Below are positions 37,486-48,341 of a stretch of DNA of 64,000 nt, piece by piece. Below the pieces are notes generated by a model. It did no database searches, was not told the origin of the DNA, and was given only the letters and a program-made list of their open reading frames with translations. Source of the DNA: Streptococcus sp. CF8_St5-11 (lineage in GTDB: Bacteria; Bacillota; Bacilli; Lactobacillales; Streptococcaceae); contig NZ_JANCOJ010000001.1 of assembly GCF_024295625.1 (NCBI RefSeq), positions 496,001 through 560,000 on the forward strand. The letters are read 5' to 3'. The translations under genes and the position numbers were made by a program. The first letter of the stretch is position 1, and each line of letters begins with the position of its first letter.

Positions 37486-38361
37486 TTAATTCACTTCAAA
37501 ATTCGGTTGATGAGCAAATAAATCCTTTGTCGCTTGGTAGACGTGGTAAGCGACATCTTCATTGTTCATGGTGTAAAGATGGACACCTGCCACATCTTGA
37601 GTAACCAAATCAACGATTTGATCGACTGCATAAGCCAAGCCAGCTGCGCGAAGAGACTTTGGATCATGCTCATACTTGTCCAGAATGGCTTTAAACTTCC
37701 GTGGGATATGAACATTTTCACAAGTCTTAAGGAGACGAAGGGCCTGATTGCGATTGAGAATCGGCATCACTCCTGCATGAATAGGAACATTGATCCCAGC
37801 CAAGGTACACTTATCTTGAAAATCATAGAAACGCTCATTATCAAAGAAAAGTTGAGTGACCAAGCTAGAGCACCCTGCATCTACCTTCTTTTTAAGATTT
37901 TGAATATCTGAAATTTGGTTGGGAGAATCCGGATGTCCCTCAGGATAGCAGGCACCAATTACCTCAAAATGGGGCGCTTCTGTTTTGATAAATTCAATCA
38001 GATCCGTTGCATAACGAAAGTCTTTTAAAGGTTCCACACCAGGGATAATATCCCCACGCAGAGCCAAAATCCGATGAACTCCTACTTCATCTAACTCATG
38101 AAGAGTATCAGCCACTTTTTCCTTGCTCAAATAGACGGCTGGCAAGTGAGCAATCGTCGGAATAGACAATTCATTTTGAATGTAATTGGCTAAAGCAACC
38201 GTCGTCTCTTTGATATTGTATTTATTATTGCTAGCGGTCACACTAATAAAGTGAGGAGCTAGCTCCTGCATATTTGCCAAAGCACGTAAGAGTTTGGCAT
38301 TGCCTACTTCAGGATTTGGAGGAAAAACTTCAAATGACAGAGACGGTGTGTGTTGAGACAT
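37486..38361 (-). CDS. metF: 5,10-methylenetetrahydrofolate reductase
   Basis: A 291-residue FAD-dependent TIM barrel that makes 5-methyl-THF for methionine synthesis. Features are SFEVFPPNPEVGN at the N-terminus, HFISVTASNNK, ILALRGDI near residue 98, GACYPEGHPDS, and CSSLVTQLFFDNERFYDF. It lies 113 bp downstream of metE on the same strand, so the pair metE-metF forms the usual methionine operon. Confidence 0.95.
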   Translation of the reverse strand: MSQHTPSLSFEVFPPNPEVGNAKLLRALANMQELAPHFISVTASNNKYNIKETTVALANYIQNELSIPTIAHLPAVYLSKEKVADTLHELDEVGVHRILALRGDIIPGVEPLKDFRYATDLIEFIKTEAPHFEVIGACYPEGHPDSPNQISDIQNLKKKVDAGCSSLVTQLFFDNERFYDFQDKCTLAGINVPIHAGVMPILNRNQALRLLKTCENVHIPRKFKAILDKYEHDPKSLRAAGLAYAVDQIVDLVTQDVAGVHLYTMNNEDVAYHVYQATKDLFAHQPNFEVN

Positions 38362-38474
38362 ATTCTATCCTTTTCTTTTGTTTCTTTGATCAAGAACTCT
38401 GAGCCACTATTTCTAGGATAAGGGAACGATTCGAAAACCCTCTACACGATGATAGAAGGTCCTCGAAACATTTC

Positions 38475-40724
38475 TTACAAGTGTTCACGCGCTTCTTTAG
38501 CAGCATTAACGAGCTTGATCAAGCTTTCTTTTGTTTCTTTAATTCCGCGAGTCTTCAAACCACAGTCAGGGTTGATCCAAACTTTGCCACTTGGTACTTT
38601 AGCCAAGATTGCTTCGATGGTGTGATCAATTTCACCGTCTTGTGGGACACGTGGTGAGTGGATATCGTAAACCCCAGGTCCAACTTCTGTTTGGAAGTTT
38701 TTCGCTTTCAACTCATCCAAGATTTCAAGGTTTGAACGGCTTGCCTCAAATGAGATAACGTCTGCATCCAAGTTGTCGATAGCAGGGATGATATCTGTAA
38801 ATTCTGAGTAACACATGTGAGTGTGGATTTGTGTGTCTGGCGCTACAGTTGAGTGTACCAAACGGAAGGCTGGAATCGCCCAGTCAAGGTAATCTTCGTA
38901 CCAGTCGCTACGACGAAGTGGCAATTTCTCACGAAGAGCAGCTTCGTCGATTTGGATGATTTTCACGCCTGCAGCTTCAAGGTCAAGAACTTCATCCTTG
39001 ATAGCAAGAGCGATTTGAAGAGTAGAATCCTTGATAGAGATGTCTTCACGTGGGAATGACCAGTTAAGAATGGTAACAGGTCCAGTCAACATCCCTTTAA
39101 CAGGTTTATCTGTACGGCTTTGTGCGTAGCTAGACCATTTCACAGTGATTGGGTTAAGACGAGTAACATCTCCCCAGATGATTGGTGGTTTCACCCCACG
39201 CATACCGTATGATTGTACCCAACCGTTTTTAGAGAAGAGGTAACCAGACAAGTTTTGACCGAAGTACTCAACCATGTCGTTCCGTTCAAATTCACCGTGT
39301 ACAAGCACATCAAATCCAACTTCTTCTTGCCATTTGATCCATTCATCAATTGTTTCAGCAAGGAAGGCATCGTATTCTTCTTGAGTCAATTCACCCTTAC
39401 GGAAGGCCAAACGTTTAGCACGAACTTCTTTCGTTTGAGGGAATGAACCGATGGTTGTTGTTGGAAGCGCTGGAAGTTTGAAGGATTCTTTTTGGATTTC
39501 TTCGCGTTCTGCGAAAGCTGGCAAACGAGTGTAGTCTGCTTCTGTCAAAGCTGCGATGCGAGCATGAAGTTCAGCATTTGCTCCAACGCGTTCTGTTGCA
39601 AAGAGTTCTTTGTTGGCAGCAAGAGCTTCTGCCCCTTGACCATTTCGGATGGCATCCAAGTCACGCAATTCACCCAATTTTTCAACCGCAAAGGCGAAGT
39701 GGTTCAAAATAGCTGGTTCAAAATCTTCATTAGCAGTTGTAAATGGCACATGAAGAAGAGAGCAAGAAGTCGTCAAGACAACCTTTTCAGCTGGAACTTG
39801 ATCCAAGATTTCCAAGCTCTTTTCATAGTTGTTTCGCCAGATGTTCTTCCCATTTACAATACCTGCATAAAGAGTCTTATCAGCTGGGAAGCCACCTTTC
39901 ACCAATTCAAGTGTTTTCTTGCCTTCAACAAAGTCAAGACCAATACCATCAACTGGCAAGTTCACAAGGTCATTGTAGACATCACGAACATCACCAAAGT
40001 AGGTTTGGATCAAGACTTCAAGGCCTTTCTTATCCGCCAAGAGTTTGTTGTAGAGGTCCAAGAAGAGAGCTTTTTCTTCAGCTGACAAATCTTTAACAAG
40101 AGCTGGCTCATCGAGTTGAATACGAGTCGCACCAAGCTCAGCCAATTTGGCAAAAACTTCTTGATAAGCAGCAACCAGGCTGTCTACGAAGTCTTCAGCT
40201 TTCACACCATCTTCAAAGTCAGATAATTGAAGGAAAGTGAATGGTCCAACCACTACTGGACGAGTATCAAGACCCAATTCTTTGGCTTCTTGGTACTCAT
40301 CAAAAATCTTGTGACCAGCCAATTTCACTTCTGTTGTTTTTTCAAATTTAGGAACGATGTAATGGTAGTTGGTGTTGAACCATTTTTTCATTGGAAGGGC
40401 ACGGACATCCCCTTTTTCACCTTGGTAACCACGCGCCAAAGCGAAGTATTGTTCAAGGTCTGTCAAATCCAAGTTTTGAACAGATGCAGGCACGACGTTG
40501 AAAAGGAAGGCTGCATCAAGGAAATTGTCGTAGTGTGAGAAGTCATTTGAAGGAATCTCTGAGATGCCTTGTTCTTTAACAATGTTCCAGTGTTTTGCAC
40601 GCAAGTCTTTAGCAGCTGCCAAGAGCTCGTCTGCTGAGATTTCTTTTCTAAAGTATTTTTCAGTTGTAAATTTTAATTCACGGAATTCACCCAAACGTGG
40701 GAAACCGATAATTGTAGTTGACAT
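38475..40724 (-). CDS. metE: Cobalamin-independent methionine synthase
   Basis: A 749-residue MetE that transfers the methyl group of 5-methyl-THF (triglutamate) to homocysteine. The N-terminal barrel begins [18 protein letters not shown]; the catalytic C-terminal barrel contains [29 protein letters not shown], the zinc-binding HTHMCYSEF (His, Cys) and the later DCGLKTR (Cys). The ATG at 40724 follows GGAGG; the ORF extension to 40760 has no ribosome site. A MET-box lies upstream. Confidence 0.97.
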   Translation of the reverse strand: MSTTIIGFPRLGEFRELKFTTEKYFRKEISADELLAAAKDLRAKHWNIVKEQGISEIPSNDFSHYDNFLDAAFLFNVVPASVQNLDLTDLEQYFALARGYQGEKGDVRALPMKKWFNTNYHYIVPKFEKTTEVKLAGHKIFDEYQEAKELGLDTRPVVVGPFTFLQLSDFEDGVKAEDFVDSLVAAYQEVFAKLAELGATRIQLDEPALVKDLSAEEKALFLDLYNKLLADKKGLEVLIQTYFGDVRDVYNDLVNLPVDGIGLDFVEGKKTLELVKGGFPADKTLYAGIVNGKNIWRNNYEKSLEILDQVPAEKVVLTTSCSLLHVPFTTANEDFEPAILNHFAFAVEKLGELRDLDAIRNGQGAEALAANKELFATERVGANAELHARIAALTEADYTRLPAFAEREEIQKESFKLPALPTTTIGSFPQTKEVRAKRLAFRKGELTQEEYDAFLAETIDEWIKWQEEVGFDVLVHGEFERNDMVEYFGQNLSGYLFSKNGWVQSYGMRGVKPPIIWGDVTRLNPITVKWSSYAQSRTDKPVKGMLTGPVTILNWSFPREDISIKDSTLQIALAIKDEVLDLEAAGVKIIQIDEAALREKLPLRRSDWYEDYLDWAIPAFRLVHSTVAPDTQIHTHMCYSEFTDIIPAIDNLDADVISFEASRSNLEILDELKAKNFQTEVGPGVYDIHSPRVPQDGEIDHTIEAILAKVPSGKVWINPDCGLKTRGIKETKESLIKLVNAAKEAREHL

Positions 40725-40755
40725 GTTGTGTCCTCCAAAAATTCTAATTGACACT

Positions 40756-40823
40756 ATCATATCAGAAGAAAGCCGTCTTGTATAATTGCTTTTACACGAA
40801 TTTTGATATAGCCAAAAACTATA
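40756..40823 (-). promoter_or_regulatory. metE promoter -10 and MET-box
   Basis: TATAGCCAAAAACTATA at 40807-40823 matches the streptococcal MET-box TATAGTTTNAAACTATA at 13 of 16 defined positions, with perfect TATAG/CTATA arms. The minus-strand -10 TATGAT is at 40756-40761 with no good -35, consistent with activation by the LysR-type MetR/MtaR regulator known for this motif in streptococci. Confidence 0.65.
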
Positions 40824-40971
40824 ACACAGATTTAATGGGCCTTGAGACCAGAGATTAAAAGCAAAAACTAGGACTTCTTATAAAGATTTCCTATAGCCCA
40901 AGCGTCCCTGAACCATTTCTGAGCGGATTTTGAGCGGATTCCGCTAGAAGAACAGCCCCTAAAAAGCAAAG

Positions 40972-40998
40972 CAGGCCTTCTCTACTGAGAAAGACCTG
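40972..40998. repeat. Left copy of a 27-bp direct repeat
   Basis: Starts CAGGCCTTCTCTA and ends GAGAAAGACCTG; itself an imperfect hairpin. 25 of 27 bases match the copy at 41247-41273. The two copies flank the structured element at 41063-41237. Confidence 0.85.
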
Positions 40999-41062
40999 TG
41001 CAAGCATAAACAAATTGCTTCTGTTTACAAATCTAAGAAATTCTATAAAAATGTATTCGTTA

Positions 41063-41237
41063 GAACGATTCTATCATCTAGTGAAACTTTCCGCCGTGAG
41101 AAAAGTGCTAGAAACACTATTGTTTCTAGCACTCGGAATTATTGAGACCTAAGGCTCAATAATTAGTCTTGGAACTTCGTAGAAGTTCGCTGACGTCCGT
41201 AACTCACCTAAGGAAAGTTTTTTAGATGACGTCGTTC
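41063..41237. repeat. 175-bp nested inverted-repeat element (RNA-like four-way-junction fold)
   Basis: The outer stem is built from four paired blocks: GAACGA/TCGTTC, CATCTA/TAGATG, AAACTTTCC/GGAAAGTTT and GTGAG/CTCAC. Inside lie three perfect hairpins in series: AGTGCTAGAAACA/TGTTTCTAGCACT (41104-41133), AATTATTGAG/CTCAATAATT (41137-41164) and GAACTTC/GAAGTTC (41172-41188). No coding frame is apparent. It could be a small mobile repeat (MITE/BOX-like) or a structured RNA. The 592-bp metE-dexB gap holds this, the flanking direct repeats, the MET-box and a hairpin at 41279-41306, but no gene. Confidence 0.75.
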
Positions 41238-41246
41238 CCAATCTGA

Positions 41247-41273
41247 CAGGCCTTCTCTATCGAGAAAGACCTG
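41247..41273. repeat. Right copy of the 27-bp direct repeat
   Basis: Differs from the left copy only at two adjacent bases in the loop (ATC versus ACT context). Hairpin arms CAGG..CTTCTC / GAGAAAG..CCTG. Confidence 0.85.
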
Positions 41274-41278
41274 CTTCT

Positions 41279-41306
41279 ACGAGGAAGTAATTTCCTCTAT
41301 TTTTTC
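41279..41306 (+). terminator. Terminator-like hairpin on the plus strand between metE and dexB
   Basis: GAGGAA, loop, TTCCTC followed by TATTTTTT on the plus strand. No plus-strand gene precedes it; if real, it would end a transcript coming from the 41063-41237 element. Confidence 0.45.
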
Positions 41307-41316
41307 ATTTGCTTCA

Positions 41317-42988
<1,672 letters not shown>

Positions 42989-42992
42989 GAGT

Positions 42993-45224
42993 TTACAAGT
43001 CTTCTCCCTCTTCACTTGAATAAATCACTTCAAAGAGACGTTGGCGCAAGCCTTCCTCCAAAGGCGTGATGACCTTCATCAACTGTTTCCAATCCTTGGC
43101 TCTTGAACAAGCCGCAAATAATTCATTTTTCCTATCGTAGGCCAGGTTAGCAGATTTCAAGAGTTCAAACATCCGATCTTCTTTAGCAATCGGACGCGAT
43201 TGTAGCTCACCCATCGCAATTTCTTGACTTTGATTGTCAACTAAAATAGGGGCTGTCTCAAAGGTATGGAGCAAGAAACGGTGTTGTCTCTTTTCAGGAA
43301 GCAAGGCTAGATCACCTGACAGATCCATCCTAATCTTTCTTTCATCCCAATCGACTGTTAGGCGGGTTTCAACCTTACCAGCTCCTTCTCCTTCGACGAG
43401 TACAAAGGAACGATTGTCACCTGGGAAGAGATGCCAGTCCAGCATTTCTGGAAGCTCCACTCCTGTCTGTGGTTGTGCATCCATAGGGATGATGGCTCCT
43501 GCACGTGCAAAGACTGGAATATCCTGGCTGGTCCTAAAGATCGTGAGCTTGCCTCTTCCTTCATACTTCCAGTCATGGAAGAAATCGTACCAAACGCCGT
43601 CTGGGAACCAAACGCTCACAGAAGCACTATGAAAGACAGGATCCAGCGCTTCGGTAATTGGCGCCACCATGAGTTCACTGCCAAAGAAATATTGATTTTT
43701 CGCTTCATAAGCCTCTTCTTCGTTTGGATAGTGGTAATAGAGGGGTTGAACCAAAGGTAGTCCTTCTTCGTGTGTCGCCACATTCATAGTGTAGAGATAA
43801 GGCAGTAAGCTATGGCGCAGGCGCAAATACTGCTTCATCAAGCGACAGGTCTCAGACGAGTAAAACCACGGTTCCTTACTGTTAAAGGCATTACAAGAAC
43901 TATGAAGACGATTGATCGGGCTAAAAACCCCAAACTGCAACCAGCGAAGAGCCAAGTCTTCATCATAGTAGCCCCGCATATGGCCACCGATATCGTGACT
44001 CCACCAGGTGTAGCCGATATTGGAAGCTGTGCTAGTAAAATAGGGTTGAAAGGCTAGGGATTCCCAAGTCACAATAGTGTCCCCTGAAAAACCGATCGGA
44101 TACCGATGGCTACCAGGACCCCCATAACGCGATAAGATGAGACCAGCTTGGCCTTTTCGACAATTGTCTAGATAATGATAGTGATTTAACAACCAAAGGG
44201 GATCCATCTTGCCATGACTACCTTGCTGCCAATCAATCCACCAAAAGTCCACTCCTTGATCTTCCAAAGGATGGTGGACATCTTCAAAATAAGCTTCGCG
44301 AAAAGCTGGACTATAAAAGTCAAAGCTAGCCGCTTCTTCTTTTTCTGCATCCAGTCCCAAGCGTTTTGCGACCATGGGATAAGCATCTTCGAAGGCGCGA
44401 ATTCCATCTGCCGGATGGACATTTAAGGTCACCTTTAAACCACGCTCATGTAGGCCATTTAAGAAGGTAGCTGGATCAGGAATCAAATCCCGGTTCCAAC
44501 TATAGCCCGTCCAACCACTTCCAAAGCGAGCAGGGATCGCTGTCTTGTGCCAGTCCATATCGATCACACTGACCGCAAGAGGCACCCCTTCTGCTTTGAA
44601 TCGATCCATCAAATCTGTGTACTCCTGACTGGTATAAGGCCAATAGCGACTCCACCAGTTTCCCAGAGCATAACGTGGCAAGAGTGGGGGCTGTCCTGTC
44701 AGATGGTAAAAATCTTTTAAGGCACCTAGATAATCGCGCCCATAACCGAAGAAATACAGATCCACTTCTGGATAGGAGCGTGCTCTAAACCCGCTTTCGT
44801 CATCATACAAGTAGGAAGCGGAATCGTCTAATAGAGCATAACCAGCCTTGCTCAAGATTCCATCTTGCAACTCCATAGCCCCATCGACCTCGTCAAGTGT
44901 CCGACTGGTCCCCTTTAAGGTCTCCGGCTGATCTCCATAGAGCCACCGGCTCCCATAGACTGCATACTGACCCTTGAGTTCGATATAAAGTCGATCCGGT
45001 GCAAAAGGTCCTTTTTCAAAATGGAGGTGGAGATGCTCTGTATGAAGGTCGAGAACAGCTTCTGTCTCTACAACCTCACAGGCAACAGGTCCAAAATCTC
45101 GATTTTGTATAACTTGCGTCTGACCATCTTCAAAAACACCATCCTCTGAGTATTCCAAGCGCACCAAGGATTCCGTTAATACGGAGATCCGATAGTTTTC
45201 TCCCTTTATCACTGGTCCTGCCAT
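42993..45224 (-). CDS. Family 31 glycoside hydrolase (alpha-glucosidase type)
   Basis: A 743-residue GH31 enzyme. The N-terminal galactose-mutarotase-like domain is followed by the TIM barrel. It contains AVSVIDMDWHKTAIP, the probable nucleophile in DFWWIDWQQGSHG, LILSRYGGPGSHRYPIGFSGDT with the acid/base Asp, and TWWSHDIGGH, all typical of the bacterial alpha-glucosidase branch. No signal peptide, so an intracellular role on malto- or isomalto-oligosaccharides is likely; alpha-xylosidase activity is not excluded. It has its own strong promoter and a cre-like site. Confidence 0.85.
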   Translation of the reverse strand: MAGPVIKGENYRISVLTESLVRLEYSEDGVFEDGQTQVIQNRDFGPVACEVVETEAVLDLHTEHLHLHFEKGPFAPDRLYIELKGQYAVYGSRWLYGDQPETLKGTSRTLDEVDGAMELQDGILSKAGYALLDDSASYLYDDESGFRARSYPEVDLYFFGYGRDYLGALKDFYHLTGQPPLLPRYALGNWWSRYWPYTSQEYTDLMDRFKAEGVPLAVSVIDMDWHKTAIPARFGSGWTGYSWNRDLIPDPATFLNGLHERGLKVTLNVHPADGIRAFEDAYPMVAKRLGLDAEKEEAASFDFYSPAFREAYFEDVHHPLEDQGVDFWWIDWQQGSHGKMDPLWLLNHYHYLDNCRKGQAGLILSRYGGPGSHRYPIGFSGDTIVTWESLAFQPYFTSTASNIGYTWWSHDIGGHMRGYYDEDLALRWLQFGVFSPINRLHSSCNAFNSKEPWFYSSETCRLMKQYLRLRHSLLPYLYTMNVATHEEGLPLVQPLYYHYPNEEEAYEAKNQYFFGSELMVAPITEALDPVFHSASVSVWFPDGVWYDFFHDWKYEGRGKLTIFRTSQDIPVFARAGAIIPMDAQPQTGVELPEMLDWHLFPGDNRSFVLVEGEGAGKVETRLTVDWDERKIRMDLSGDLALLPEKRQHRFLLHTFETAPILVDNQSQEIAMGELQSRPIAKEDRMFELLKSANLAYDRKNELFAACSRAKDWKQLMKVITPLEEGLRQRLFEVIYSSEEGEDL

Positions 45225-45290
45225 TTGTCTGTCCTCCTCTTTTTATAGGGCATCTGACTAGCCCTCTTTTCATCTGGTTCGCCTCACTAG

Positions 45291-45337
45291 GTAAGCGCTT
45301 ACGATTTTACTATAGCACTCAAAAAAAGGCCTGTCAA
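45291..45337 (-). promoter_or_regulatory. GH31 gene promoter with cre-like palindrome
   Basis: Minus strand TTGACA (45332-45337), 17 bp, TATAGT (45309-45314). GTAAGCGCTTAC (45291-45302) is a perfect 12-bp palindrome matching the cre core, placed just downstream of the -10. The -35 box is also the 3' arm of the upstream gene's terminator. Confidence 0.75.
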
Positions 45338-45358
45338 CACTTGACAGAGCCTTTCCTA
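45326..45358 (-). terminator. Terminator of the CPBP gene
   Basis: Minus strand: AAAGGC..TGTCAA, loop GTG, TTGACA..GCCTTTTTTT. It lies 13 bp after the CPBP stop. Confidence 0.85.
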
Positions 45359-45371
45359 AAATTTTATAAGA

Positions 45372-46130
45372 TCAACTTCCCCAATTGATCAAGAGATACA
45401 TGAGACTCGAGCCAAACATATCTGCCAAGGCATGCATGAGGAAAAATGGCAAGAGATTCTTGACGACCTTCTTGTACATGACGTAATAAAAGAGTCCATA
45501 AATGACGCCAATCACAAGGGCCCAGAGAAGCCCTTGATAGGTATGGAAAGAAAAGCGGATCAGGGTTGAAAAGGCCAGCGCCTTCCACTTGTTCTTCTCA
45601 CTTACCGAAGTCATTAAGCCCAAAAAGAAAAATTCTTCATAAAATCCATTGAGCAAACCATAAGCAATTGCCATGGGACTCAGAGCCATGAACTTATGGA
45701 GGATCTGCATGGGATCGATATAGGGCCAAAGACTCGGACTTAGGTAATTGTATTCACCCGAGACTGTTGAAATCACATCCCCAAAAAGTCCCATCGCTGC
45801 AAAGAGCAGGGGCACCCAGATCAAGGTGGACCACTTAAAGCGGATCGGCAATTGTTTAAAATCAAAGCGACGAAGCAGCAAGTAAAGAAGAGCTAGAGCC
45901 AGTAAGATCAACTGCAAGGTCATATTGCTCGAATAAGCAGCTCCTTCACTTGCAGTATTGCTACTGTTTGTGGCTACTGCAGTCTGCGCGACTGGCTGAA
46001 AACTGGCTAAAAACAGCTGGGTCGAGCGGATAATGAATTGCCCAAAAAGAATGGCTGTCACAATACCAATATCAAACCATTTGAGTTCTTTTAAGGGCTG
46101 TTTGGGTCGTATTCTGTTAAAAAATATCAT
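45372..46130 (-). CDS. CPBP-family intramembrane protein
   Basis: A 252-residue protein with about seven hydrophobic helices and the CPBP/Abi (Rce1-like) domain in its C-terminal half. Motif 1 reads YEEFFFLG: the paired glutamates are present but the usual arginine of EExxxR is leucine. Motif 2 is around RFSFH and motif 3 HALAD. Family members are putative intramembrane proteases, some giving bacteriocin self-immunity. With the arginine missing, activity is uncertain. Single gene between ktrA and the GH31 gene, with its own terminator. Confidence 0.72.
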   Translation of the reverse strand: MIFFNRIRPKQPLKELKWFDIGIVTAILFGQFIIRSTQLFLASFQPVAQTAVATNSSNTASEGAAYSSNMTLQLILLALALLYLLLRRFDFKQLPIRFKWSTLIWVPLLFAAMGLFGDVISTVSGEYNYLSPSLWPYIDPMQILHKFMALSPMAIAYGLLNGFYEEFFFLGLMTSVSEKNKWKALAFSTLIRFSFHTYQGLLWALVIGVIYGLFYYVMYKKVVKNLLPFFLMHALADMFGSSLMYLLINWGS

Positions 46131-46218
46131 CTTTCATCCTTCTATTCCCACAATGGAAGTATTTTTGTTTCTCTTACTTTAGCAATCAATACTTAAAGAA
46201 GAGTTAACCTAGAGAAGA

Positions 46219-46242
46219 AAAAAACGACCTTTGGGCCGTTTC
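46219..46242 (-). terminator. Terminator of the ktrB-ktrA operon
   Basis: Minus strand: AACGGCC, loop AAA, GGTCGTT followed by TTTTT, with one mismatch in the stem. Confidence 0.75.
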
Positions 46243-46252
46243 CATTACACTA

Positions 46253-46918
46253 TTAGTCTAACAAATCTTGGATTCTATCTAAATATTGGTTGTCTGTCAC
46301 TGCCATCACGCGCACCCCTTCAGGCCAGATAAAGTCGGGACCAATCTGAATATGAAGCGGTTGGTCTTCCGCATCTCGATAGCCGATAATATTGAGATGG
46401 TACTCCTCTCTGACAGCCAAGTCCTGAAGGCTTTTTCCTACCCAGCTAGCTGGAACCGTAAACTCAGCCACCACCACTGCTTCATCCAACTGGAAGACTT
46501 CAATCCCGTGTTGGAAGAGGATCATCTTAGCTAGAGACATCCCCGCTTCTACCTCTGGTAGGATGACCAAATCAGCTCCAATCTTCTCAAGGACTTCCTT
46601 GGTCACTTCATTCTTGACCTTGGCAATGACGTGCTCGACGCCAAGTGCCTTACAGTGCATGACCGCCAGGACACTTGATTCCAAGTTTTCTCCCGTCGCA
46701 ATGACGACTGTGTCACAGTTCCCAATATCTGCCGCATCCAAGAGGTCCATTTCCGTAATGTCTCCAACAATCCCAGTTGTAATCATAGGTTCATACTGGT
46801 TGATCACATCTTCATGATCGTCAATTGCAATGATATCCACATCCTGGTCCTGCAGGGTTTTTAAGACACTCTGTCCAAAAATCCCTAATCCCAGAATTCC
46901 AATGGTTCGATTTGCCAT
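46253..46918 (-). CDS. ktrA: Potassium uptake regulatory subunit (KtrA/TrkA type)
   Basis: A 221-residue cytoplasmic RCK protein. The N-terminal nucleotide-binding fold begins with GILGLGIFGQSVLKTL (GxGxFG) and has IAIDDHE at the end of beta-2; the C-terminal RCK_C domain (about residues 140-221) binds ligands such as c-di-AMP in some homologues. It gates the KtrB channel encoded 9 bp upstream in the same operon. Confidence 0.88.
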   Translation of the reverse strand: MANRTIGILGLGIFGQSVLKTLQDQDVDIIAIDDHEDVINQYEPMITTGIVGDITEMDLLDAADIGNCDTVVIATGENLESSVLAVMHCKALGVEHVIAKVKNEVTKEVLEKIGADLVILPEVEAGMSLAKMILFQHGIEVFQLDEAVVVAEFTVPASWVGKSLQDLAVREEYHLNIIGYRDAEDQPLHIQIGPDFIWPEGVRVMAVTDNQYLDRIQDLLD

Positions 46919-46927
46919 AAGTCTCTC

Positions 46928-48310
46928 CTATCCGATAATGATGTCTGCCTTGGCATATTGCAAGGCATCTGCTTTTTTGGCTTTGTAATTGTTCAAGCTG
47001 ACCATAAGGGTCAAGGGGCCGATCCGACCGATAAACATGAGCACCATGATGATGCCAAGTCCCGCTCCATTTAAGGTCGAGGTCACATTGGCCGTTACGC
47101 CCACTGTCGCTAAAGCTGATACCACCTCAAAGACCAGGTACAGAAAACGTTGACCATCCGGCGTCACAAGACAAAGACCAAAGAGACCCAGGATAAAGGT
47201 CAACTGGAAAATCACTGCTGTGCCCAAAGAACGTTGCACCAAGTCTGGTGCGATGGTTCGTTTTCCTAAATTGGTATGTGGCAACCCCAGCAATTCCTTG
47301 CGCGCTAAGAGGATCAAGACCAAGAAGGTGGTGATCTTCATCCCTCCTGCTGTCCCACCTGGTGCCCCACCTAGGAACATCTGGAGGATATAGACAAAGA
47401 GCGTTACAGGTCGGACTGCTGTATAATCCAGTGAGGCAAAGCCAGCCGTCCGCATACTGACCGTTTGGAAGAAGCTGACCAAGATCTTCTCTCCCAATGG
47501 AAGGGACCCAATCGTTGCTGGATTATTAAACTCTGTCAAAAGACTAGTCACTGTCCCAAAGAGAAGGATAGCAGCTGTCAACCAGAGAACCACCTTAGTA
47601 TGGAAACGAAGAGTCCGTCGTCCCGATTGGTTGCGGGCCTTGGTGGCTAGGTCAAACCAGACCATGAAGCCCAAGCCTCCGGTAATGATCAGAGCAGATA
47701 AGGTCATATTGACCAACCAATCGGTCTGGAAACTCATCATACTATCGCCCCCAAAATTATCAAAGCCTGCATTACAAAAGGCGGAAACTGCGACAAAGAT
47801 GGAGTTAAAGATCCCATGGCCCCAGCCAAAGCGAGGAATAAAGCGAGTCATGAGGAGCAAGGCCCCGACACCTTCGATGGTAAAGGTGGTAATAAAGATG
47901 GAGCGGACAAAACGGGTCAAGCTTTGATTATTGCTAAAGCTAAAGCTGTCCCGAATAGTCTGCCGGTCCTTGAAACTGAGCTTTTGGCGACTTTCCATAA
48001 AGAAGAGACCAATAAAGGTCAAAATCCCTAGGCCTCCAATCTGAATCAAGAGCATACAAATCAATTGCCCCCAGCCATTATAGGTCGAAGCCACCGACTG
48101 GGTAAAGAGCCCTGTCACACAGACCATAGAGACCGCGGTAAAGAGGTGGTCGATGTAGCCTGCTGTTGAGCTTACTTGCTGGACAAAGGGCAAACTCAGT
48201 AAGAGAGAGCCTATCAGGATAACCAAGGCAAAGCTGAGAAAGATCCGCCTTGCTGGAGACAAGCGAGTCAATTTGGCCCGCCATTGTTTAAAAAATAATT
48301 TGTCTAACAT
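46928..48310 (-). CDS. ktrB: Potassium uptake channel subunit (KtrB/TrkH type)
   Basis: A 460-residue membrane protein with the four-fold M1-P-M2 architecture of TrkH/KtrB potassium transporters. Selectivity-filter-like glycines occur in SMVCVTGLFTQ, SAFCNAGFDNFGGD, SMRTAGFASLDY and SALATVGVTANV. The long segment GGAPGGTAGGMKITTFLVLI corresponds to the intramembrane gate region. First gene of the pair, directly followed by ktrA. Confidence 0.9.
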   Translation of the reverse strand: MLDKLFFKQWRAKLTRLSPARRIFLSFALVILIGSLLLSLPFVQQVSSTAGYIDHLFTAVSMVCVTGLFTQSVASTYNGWGQLICMLLIQIGGLGILTFIGLFFMESRQKLSFKDRQTIRDSFSFSNNQSLTRFVRSIFITTFTIEGVGALLLMTRFIPRFGWGHGIFNSIFVAVSAFCNAGFDNFGGDSMMSFQTDWLVNMTLSALIITGGLGFMVWFDLATKARNQSGRRTLRFHTKVVLWLTAAILLFGTVTSLLTEFNNPATIGSLPLGEKILVSFFQTVSMRTAGFASLDYTAVRPVTLFVYILQMFLGGAPGGTAGGMKITTFLVLILLARKELLGLPHTNLGKRTIAPDLVQRSLGTAVIFQLTFILGLFGLCLVTPDGQRFLYLVFEVVSALATVGVTANVTSTLNGAGLGIIMVLMFIGRIGPLTLMVSLNNYKAKKADALQYAKADIIIG

Positions 48311-48341
48311 AGCTTCATTGTATCATAAAAAAAGAAAAGAT

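Noticed and set aside
41063..41237. Assignment of the element to BOX or RUP repeats of pneumococcus
   Set aside because: The sequence does not resemble the box subunits or RUP ends as I remember them; left unnamed.
40725..41316. S-box or T-box riboswitch for metE
   Set aside because: The leader between the -10 and the ATG is only about 30 nt and shows none of the conserved cores; the MET-box explains control better.
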